The notes beneath the pieces were generated by a model. The model had not been told where the DNA came from, searched no databases, and worked only from the letters and a program-made list of their open reading frames with translations. From contig NZ_PZPL01000001.1 in the NCBI RefSeq assembly GCF_003044275.1, forward strand, positions 3,224,001 through 3,288,000: a stretch of 64,000 nt of DNA, given 5' to 3'. The translations under genes and the position numbers were made by a program. Positions 58,401 to 64,000 of this stretch are shown here, in pieces. The DNA is from Rathayibacter caricis DSM 15933. GTDB lineage: Bacteria; Actinomycetota; Actinomycetes; Actinomycetales; Microbacteriaceae. Position 1 is the first letter of the stretch; every line of letters begins with the position of its first letter.

Positions 58401-59491
58401 GCCAGGGAGAGCCATTCGAGGTAGAAGAGCCCGACGCCGGCGGCCACGAGGATGCCGGCGATGATCCAGAAGCGGACCACGACGGTGATCTCGGCCCATC
58501 CTTTGAGCTCGAAGTGGTGGTGGAGCGGGCTCATCAGGAAGATGCGCTTGCCCCGGGTCAGCTTGAAGTAGATCCGCTGCACGATCACCGATCCGGTGAC
58601 GATGACGAAGAGCCCGCCGATGAGGATGACGAGCAGCTCGGTGCGGGTCAGGATCGCCAGCGCGGCGAGGGCGCCGCCGAGGCCCAGCGAGCCGGTGTCA
58701 CCCATGAAGATCTGCGCCGGCGAGGTGTTCCACCAGAGGAACCCGACGAGCGCCCCCGAGATGGCCGCGGCGATGATCGCGAGGTCGAACGGATCGCTCA
58801 CCGTGTAGCACTTGTCGGCGACCTCGGGATTGAGCTGCGCGTCGAAGCACCACTGGTTGGACTGCCAGAAGCCGATGATGACGTAGGAGCCGATGGCGAG
58901 GATCGAGGATCCCGTCGCAAGTCCGTCGAGACCGTCGGCGACGTTCACGCCGTTCGACGTGCTCGTGACGATGACGCAGATCCACAGCACGAACAGACCG
59001 ATGCCGATCCAGCCGAGCGAGGCGAAGTCGAACGGCAGGTCCCGGATGAACGAGATCGACGTCGACGCGGGAGTCAGCCCGTTCTGGTCGCGCACCATGA
59101 TCGCGATCACCGCGAAGCCCGCGGCGACGATCACCTGGCCCGCGATCTTCGCCCAGCCGCCGAGACCCAGGCTCCGCTGGTTGCGGGTCTTGAGGAAGTC
59201 GTCGAGGAAGCCGACGAGGCCGAGGCCGACCATCATGAACAGCACGAGCAGCGCCGAGGGCGCCACGGCGCGGTTCCCGAACAGCATGCCGAGGAAGTAC
59301 CCCGCCACGGTCGCGATGATGATGACGATCCCGCCCATCGTGGCGGTGCCGTGCTTCACGTGGTGCGACTTCGGTCCGTCCTCGCGGATGAACTGGCCCC
59401 ACTGCAGCCGGTGGAAGAGCCGGATGAACAGGGGAGTCAGGAGAAGGGTGAACGCGCCCGAGAAGGCGCCGGCCAGAAGGAGTGCTCTCAT
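58397..59491 (-). CDS. mraY: MraY phospho-MurNAc-pentapeptide translocase
   Basis: Forms lipid I on undecaprenyl phosphate. The 364-residue membrane enzyme has [52 protein letters not shown] and [12 protein letters not shown], which together carry the catalytic Asp residues and the HHH motif. The ATG at 59491 overlaps the murF stop (ATGA). Confidence 0.97.
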   Translation of the reverse strand: MRALLLAGAFSGAFTLLLTPLFIRLFHRLQWGQFIREDGPKSHHVKHGTATMGGIVIIIATVAGYFLGMLFGNRAVAPSALLVLFMMVGLGLVGFLDDFLKTRNQRSLGLGGWAKIAGQVIVAAGFAVIAIMVRDQNGLTPASTSISFIRDLPFDFASLGWIGIGLFVLWICVIVTSTSNGVNVADGLDGLATGSSILAIGSYVIIGFWQSNQWCFDAQLNPEVADKCYTVSDPFDLAIIAAAISGALVGFLWWNTSPAQIFMGDTGSLGLGGALAALAILTRTELLVILIGGLFVIVTGSVIVQRIYFKLTRGKRIFLMSPLHHHFELKGWAEITVVVRFWIIAGILVAAGVGLFYLEWLSLA

Positions 59492-60912
59492 CGGTGTCGC
59501 TCTCCCAGTCGGTCGCCGAGGAATCGCAGCCCGGCCGAGTTCGAGGACTTCACCAGGACGGTGTCGCCGCTCTGCAGGTAGTCCTCGAGGAACGCGTACG
59601 CGTCGTCCGCGCTGTCGACGAAGACGGACTCGCCGCTCCACGACCCCTCGCGCTCCGCCGCGATGTGGATGCGCCTCGCTCCGGCGCCCACGACGACGAT
59701 CTGCGAGAGGTTCAGGCGGACGGCGTGCAGGCCGATGCGGTCGTGCTCCTCGTCGGCCCACTCCCCCAGCTCGCTCATCTCGCCGAGGACCGCGACCGTG
59801 CGGCCCCCGGGCTTCGCGATCTGCGCCAGCGTGCGCAGCGCTGCCGCGGTCGAGTCCGGGCTCGCGTTGTAGGCGTCGTTGACCACCACGACGTCCGACC
59901 CGCCGAGCACCTGCATCCGCCAGCGCTCGGCGAGCGTGACGGTCGAGAGCGCCTCGACGATCGCCGGCAGCGGGACGCCGACCGAGAGCGCGGCGGCCGT
60001 CGCGGCGAGGGCGTTCATGACGTGGTGCTCGCCCAGCACGCGCAGCAGCAGCTCGGCGCGGCCGGCCTCGCGGCCCTCGCCCTCGCGCACGACGATCGTG
60101 AACCGGGTGCCCTCCGCGGAGGGCTCGACGTCGACGGCGCGCACGTCGGCCCGCTCGCCGCGGCCGAACCAGAGCACGCGGGCGGCCGTGCGATCGGCCA
60201 TCGTGGCCACACGCCCGTCGTCGGAGTTGAGGACCGCGACGTCGTCGGCGGTGAGATCGGCGACCATCTCGGTCTTCGCCTCGAGGGTGCGCTCGATGCC
60301 GCCGAACTCGCCGGCGTGCGCGAGGCCCACCGCGAGGACCACCCCGACGTCCGGCTTCGCCATGCGGACCAGGCGCCGGATCTCGCCGACGGCGCTGGCG
60401 CCCATCTCGGCGACCAGGAACCGCGTCGACTCCGACACCTGCAGCATCGTGATCGGCGCACCGACCTCGTTGTTGAACGAGCCGCGCGGGGCGACGGTCT
60501 CGCCGACGCGGTGGAGGATCGTGCGGAGGAGGTTCTTCGTCGTCGTCTTGCCGTTGGACCCGGTCACGCCGACGACGGTCAGCCCGCCGAGCGCACGGAC
60601 GCGCCGGACGACCTCCGTCGCGAGGGCGCCGAGCGCCTGCACGGAGTCGTCGACGAGCACCTGCGGCACGTCGAGATCGAGCGGGCGCTCCACGATCAGG
60701 AGGGCGGCGCCGTTCTGCACGGCGGCCGGCGCGAAGAGGTGCCCGTCGGTGTGCTCCCCGCGCTTGGCGACGAAGATCCCGCCGGGGCGGATCTCGCGGG
60801 AGTCGGTCTCGGTGGCTCCGTCGACGAGCGTCGACGCCGTCGAGGAGGGGCCGGCGAGGTGCAGGCGTCCGGCGACGGCCTCGGCGACCTCGGTGAGGGT
60901 CATGGCGATCAT
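59488..60912 (-). CDS. murF: UDP-MurNAc-tripeptide D-Ala-D-Ala ligase
   Basis: Adds D-Ala-D-Ala to the stem peptide. The 474-residue ligase has [38 protein letters not shown] and [12 protein letters not shown]. The ATG at 60912 follows the murE TAG directly; a second ATG lies three codons in. No ddl gene is adjacent. Confidence 0.96.
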   Translation of the reverse strand: MIAMTLTEVAEAVAGRLHLAGPSSTASTLVDGATETDSREIRPGGIFVAKRGEHTDGHLFAPAAVQNGAALLIVERPLDLDVPQVLVDDSVQALGALATEVVRRVRALGGLTVVGVTGSNGKTTTKNLLRTILHRVGETVAPRGSFNNEVGAPITMLQVSESTRFLVAEMGASAVGEIRRLVRMAKPDVGVVLAVGLAHAGEFGGIERTLEAKTEMVADLTADDVAVLNSDDGRVATMADRTAARVLWFGRGERADVRAVDVEPSAEGTRFTIVVREGEGREAGRAELLLRVLGEHHVMNALAATAAALSVGVPLPAIVEALSTVTLAERWRMQVLGGSDVVVVNDAYNASPDSTAAALRTLAQIAKPGGRTVAVLGEMSELGEWADEEHDRIGLHAVRLNLSQIVVVGAGARRIHIAAEREGSWSGESVFVDSADDAYAFLEDYLQSGDTVLVKSSNSAGLRFLGDRLGERHR

Positions 60913-62511
60913 CTAGAGCCAGCCCGCCTCACGCAGAGCCAGACGGACGTCGTCCCTGGCCGAATACGGCATGTGCACTCCTGCAACCTCCTGGTAGTCC
61001 TCGTGGCCGGGTCCGGCGTAGAGGATCGAATCCCCCTCGCGCGCGAGCGCGACGGCGGCGCGCACGGCGGCGCGCGGGTCGGGGATCTCGTGGATCTCCC
61101 GGTCGGGTGACGCCTCCCTCGCCGCACGGAGGAGGACGTCGCGGATCGCGGCGGGGTCCTCCCAGCGGGGGTGGAAGTCGGTGACGACGACGACGTCCGA
61201 CAGCCTGGCGGCGATCGCGCCCATGTCGGCGCGCTTGGTCGGATCGCGGTCGCCGTCGGCCCCGAACACCATGATCAGGCGACCAGGCGTCAGTGCCCGC
61301 AACGCCTCGAGAGCGTTCTGGAACGCATCGGGAGTGTGGCCGTAGTCGACGTAGACGCGCGGACCGCGCTCGCCCGAGACCCGCTCGGCGCGACCCGGGA
61401 TGTAGACGTCGAGGACGCCCTCCTCGAGGGCGTGGGCGATGGCTCCGAGGTCGAAGCCGGACTCGACCAGCATCACGATCGCGAGGGCGGCGTTGGCAGC
61501 CATGTACCAGCCGATGAGCGGCACGGTCACCTCGACCGAGCGGTGCTCGGGCCCGTCGAGCCGGAAGGTCGTCTGCTCGGTCGTCCCCGCGACGACGGTC
61601 ATCGTCCAGTCCGCGGGGACGTCGGGGGCGACTCCGACCGCCGGGGAGCTCGCGAGGGTCGCGACGGGGATGCGCGAGCGCTCGGCCAGCTCCCGGCCCC
61701 AGGTGCTGTCGACGGTCACCACGCCGCGACGTGCACGGTCGGGTTGGAAGAGATCCGCCTTGGCCTCGAAGTAGTGGGCCATGTCGGAGTAGTCATCGAG
61801 GTGGTCGTGGCTCAGGTTCGTGAAGCCGACGACGTCGAAGACGACGCCGTCGATGCGGTGCCGGGTCAGCGCCTGGGCGGACACCTCGATCGACACGGCG
61901 CGGACGGCCGACTCGCGCATCCGTGCCAGGAGCGCGTGCAGCTCACTGGCCTCGGGGGTGGTCAGGGAGCTCGGCACGGCAACGTCGCCGATGCGGCGCT
62001 CGGCCGTCGAGCTGAGACCGGACACGACTCCGAGACGGCGCAGGAGGGCGTCGAGAAGGTAGACGACGCTCGTCTTGCCGTTCGTGCCGGTGACGCCGAA
62101 CAGGGTGGGCACGTCCTCGCGGGTGCGGTGGATCCAGGAGGCGACGTCGCCGAGGGCGGCGCGCGGATCGGGGGTGACGAGGACGGGCAGTCCGCTCGCC
62201 GCGGCGAGGGCCGCGCCCTCCTGGTCGGTCAGCACGGCCACGGCGCCCGAGGCGGCGGCGTCGGAGGCGAACGCGGCGCCGTGCACACTCCGGCCGGCGA
62301 CGCCGACGTAGAGGTCGCCGGACTCGACCTGACGCGAGTCGAGCGTCACTCCGCTCACCTCGACGCCCTCCGTGCCCGGAACGGCGCGGAGCGAGAACTC
62401 GGACACCAGCTGCGAGAGCGACCTCGGGACCGGATGCTCGGGTCGGAGGGAGGACTGCGGGCGAGTGACGTGCAATGCCCGCTCTTTCTCTCGTGGTGGT
62501 GCGATCACCAC
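60913..62511 (-). CDS. murE: MurE-type UDP-MurNAc-dipeptide ligase with atypical substrate motif
   Basis: Adds the third stem amino acid. The 532-residue ligase has [59 protein letters not shown] and [10 protein letters not shown]. At residues 445-450 (61162-61179) it reads DFHPRW, where diaminopimelate-adding MurE has DNPR and lysine-adding enzymes usually DNP(N/A). This fits a family whose walls carry diaminobutyrate, ornithine, lysine or homoserine at position 3. Tandem GTG codons at 62511 and 62508 are possible starts; the second overlaps the ftsI stop as GTGA. Confidence 0.95.
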   Translation of the reverse strand: MVIAPPREKERALHVTRPQSSLRPEHPVPRSLSQLVSEFSLRAVPGTEGVEVSGVTLDSRQVESGDLYVGVAGRSVHGAAFASDAAASGAVAVLTDQEGAALAAASGLPVLVTPDPRAALGDVASWIHRTREDVPTLFGVTGTNGKTSVVYLLDALLRRLGVVSGLSSTAERRIGDVAVPSSLTTPEASELHALLARMRESAVRAVSIEVSAQALTRHRIDGVVFDVVGFTNLSHDHLDDYSDMAHYFEAKADLFQPDRARRGVVTVDSTWGRELAERSRIPVATLASSPAVGVAPDVPADWTMTVVAGTTEQTTFRLDGPEHRSVEVTVPLIGWYMAANAALAIVMLVESGFDLGAIAHALEEGVLDVYIPGRAERVSGERGPRVYVDYGHTPDAFQNALEALRALTPGRLIMVFGADGDRDPTKRADMGAIAARLSDVVVVTDFHPRWEDPAAIRDVLLRAAREASPDREIHEIPDPRAAVRAAVALAREGDSILYAGPGHEDYQEVAGVHMPYSARDDVRLALREAGWL

Positions 62512-64000
62512 GTCGTGGGGTAGCTCACGGCGGGGACCGTCGACGGCTCCACCCGGTTGGTCTTCAGCACCTGGGTCATGACCTGCTGGAAGACCGGGGC
62601 GGTCGCCTGGGACGTGTTCATCTTAACCGGATCGGCGATGGTGACCGTCACGACGTACTTCGGGTCCTCTGCGGGAGCGAGCCCCGCGAGGGAGACCGTG
62701 TAGCTCGAGGAGTAGCCGCCGTCGCCGTCCGGCTGCTGAGCCGTTCCGGTCTTCGTCGCGATGTTGTAGCCGTCGACGTGGATGTAGTCGGCGAGCCAGC
62801 CGTCGGTGTAGTGGGTCTGCAGCATGTCGACGACGTCGTGCGCGGCTCCGGCCGAGACGACCTGCGTGCCCGTCGCGTCCGGGACGTCGACGACGGTCCC
62901 GTCGGCCGTGGTGCAGCCGGCCACCAGCTGCGCCGGGAGGCGCACTCCGTCGTTCCCGAGGGTCTGGTAGATGCCCGCGACCTGGATCGCCGTGGCGGAG
63001 ACGCCCTGGCCGAACATGGTCGTGTAGTTGGTCTGGCCGTCCCAGTCCTGGTAGTCGCTGAGCAGGCCGCCGGACTCGCCGGGGAACCCGACCGCGGTCG
63101 GAGCGTCGAGCCCGAACTTCAGCATGTAGTCGTAGCGCTGCTTAGCCGACAGCTTCGAGCCGATCGTCGCGATGCCCACGTTCGACGAGTCCTTGAGGAT
63201 CCCGGTCAGCGTGTAGTTCGTCGGCGTGTGCGCGAAGTCGTCGCTGAACGAGACGCCGTTCTTCTCGAAGGTGTCGGGCGTCACCACGTGGGTCGTCGGC
63301 GTCGCGAGCCCCTGGTCGATCAGCATCGCGGCCGTCATGGGCTTGAACGTCGATCCGGGCTCGAACGGGCTCTGGAACGCGCGGGATCCGCGATCGGCCG
63401 CGGCGCTGGCCGTGACGTCGTTGGGGTCGACGGTCGGGGTCTCGGCGACGGTGAGCAGCTTGCCGGTCTCGACCTCCTGCACGACGACGATCCCGTAGCT
63501 GCCGCCGACCTCGGCGACCCGCTGCGACAGCACCTGCTGCGCGTAGTACTGCAGATCGGAGTCGATGGTCAGCTGCACCTGCCCGCCGTCGACGGCGGGC
63601 GTCTCGGCGACGGTGCTGCCCGGGATCCGGACGTAGTCGGCGCTGCGCTCGAAGCTCTCGGAGCCGTTCTTGCCGGCGAGGCACGAGTTCTCGGTGTACT
63701 CCACGCCCTCCTGAGCCGCACCGTCGGCGCCGACGTAGCCGATCAGGTTGCCGGCCACCGCGCCGTTGGGGTAGGTCCGCCCCTGCTGCGTCTCGAAGTA
63801 GAGCCACGGGATGTCGAGCGCGACCAGCTTCTGGTAGGCCTCGAGGTCCAGGCCCTCGGCCAGCACGAGGTAGTTTGCCTTCGCGTTCTCGGCCAGCTCG
63901 GCGTCGACGAGGCCCGTCACCTGCTCCACGCTCTGGCCGGTGATCGCACCGATCTCGGCGGCGGCCTGCTCGATGCTGACCACGACCTCCCGACCGTCCG
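62505..64000 (-). CDS. ftsI: FtsI/PBP3-type septal transpeptidase (N-terminus beyond window)
   Basis: The class B penicillin-binding protein partner of FtsW; the first part of the gene lies to the right of 64000. About 498 codons are visible. The dimerisation domain includes RTYPNGAVAGNLIGYVG. The transpeptidase domain has the active Ser-x-x-Lys in EPGSTFKPMTAA, Ser-x-Asn in DSSNVGIATI and Lys-Thr-Gly in ATKTGTAQQP, all in order. It overlaps murE at the 3' end. Confidence 0.95.
   Translation of the reverse strand, partial: DGREVVVSIEQAAAEIGAITGQSVEQVTGLVDAELAENAKANYLVLAEGLDLEAYQKLVALDIPWLYFETQQGRTYPNGAVAGNLIGYVGADGAAQEGVEYTENSCLAGKNGSESFERSADYVRIPGSTVAETPAVDGGQVQLTIDSDLQYYAQQVLSQRVAEVGGSYGIVVVQEVETGKLLTVAETPTVDPNDVTASAAADRGSRAFQSPFEPGSTFKPMTAAMLIDQGLATPTTHVVTPDTFEKNGVSFSDDFAHTPTNYTLTGILKDSSNVGIATIGSKLSAKQRYDYMLKFGLDAPTAVGFPGESGGLLSDYQDWDGQTNYTTMFGQGVSATAIQVAGIYQTLGNDGVRLPAQLVAGCTTADGTVVDVPDATGTQVVSAGAAHDVVDMLQTHYTDGWLADYIHVDGYNIATKTGTAQQPDGDGGYSSSYTVSLAGLAPAEDPKYVVTVTIADPVKMNTSQATAPVFQQVMTQVLKTNRVEPSTVPAVSYPTTW

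Overview
This is a contiguous piece of chromosome from a high-GC Gram-positive bacterium (Actinomycetota). The family Microbacteriaceae is the best fit. The reasons are the strong G/C bias in third codon positions, the actinobacterial bcc-aa3 respiratory genes (di-haem QcrC, long QcrA and QcrB, CtaF), the Wag31-type DivIVA with SepF and YggT downstream of ftsZ, a DUF3043 gene, leaderless promoters, and a MurE whose substrate motif is neither the diaminopimelate nor the common lysine form. I see no transposase, integrase, phage gene or CRISPR array. Almost everything is core metabolism, cell division or respiration; the unusual material is in the intergenic DNA.

Layout. 1-8792 (all minus strand): thrS, a HIT-family nucleotide hydrolase, pdxS-pdxT (pyridoxal phosphate synthase), an Fpg/Nei DNA glycosylase, a YebC/PmpR-type gene and ruvC-ruvA-ruvB. 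This is the order known from mycobacteria, but without the pgsA/acyltransferase/pimA block that sits between the HIT gene and pdxS there. 8890-13694: a TetR regulator with a clear palindromic operator, flanked by two related small proteins, then VOC, DUF2510/DUF4190, MFS and YihY proteins. 13705-18799: an APH-like kinase divergent from lldR-lldD (lactate oxidation) over two perfect palindromic operators, then a RibD-C-like reductase, a FolP2-type protein and an acetyltransferase. 18967-19734: tRNA-Gly, -Cys, -Val(GAC) on minus and tRNA-Val(CAC) on plus. 19798-27783: a YdjM-like membrane protein, a GlcD-type oxidase, a Nudix protein, a PAP2-diacylglycerol kinase fusion, a PTS-type dihydroxyacetone kinase (dhaK, dhaL, dhaM-HPr) and trpD.

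27861-36388: the aerobic respiratory chain. ctaE-qcrC-qcrA-qcrB on plus converge with ctaC-ctaD-ctaF on minus, separated by a 1.2 kb gap that holds a decayed reductase gene. 36604-46538: an ErpA-like Fe-S carrier, an M20 dipeptidase, DUF3043, pyrD, nrdR, hisD and dnaE. 46665-64000: rluD-like, lspA, divIVA, yggT, sepF, yggS and the division/cell-wall cluster ftsZ, ftsQ, murC, murG, ftsW, murD, mraY, murF, murE, ftsI (ftsI runs off the right edge). Many genes in this cluster are joined by 4-base ATGA/GTGA overlaps.

The most interesting unexplained signal is a family of about 120-bp intergenic elements capped by two hairpins. There are six copies, in both orientations, in three gene-free gaps, and the stems show compensatory base changes. 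A second, shorter repeat with a covarying stem-loop accompanies them. Next in interest are terminator hairpins that contain the stop codon itself, the TetR and LldR operators, and the MurE motif.
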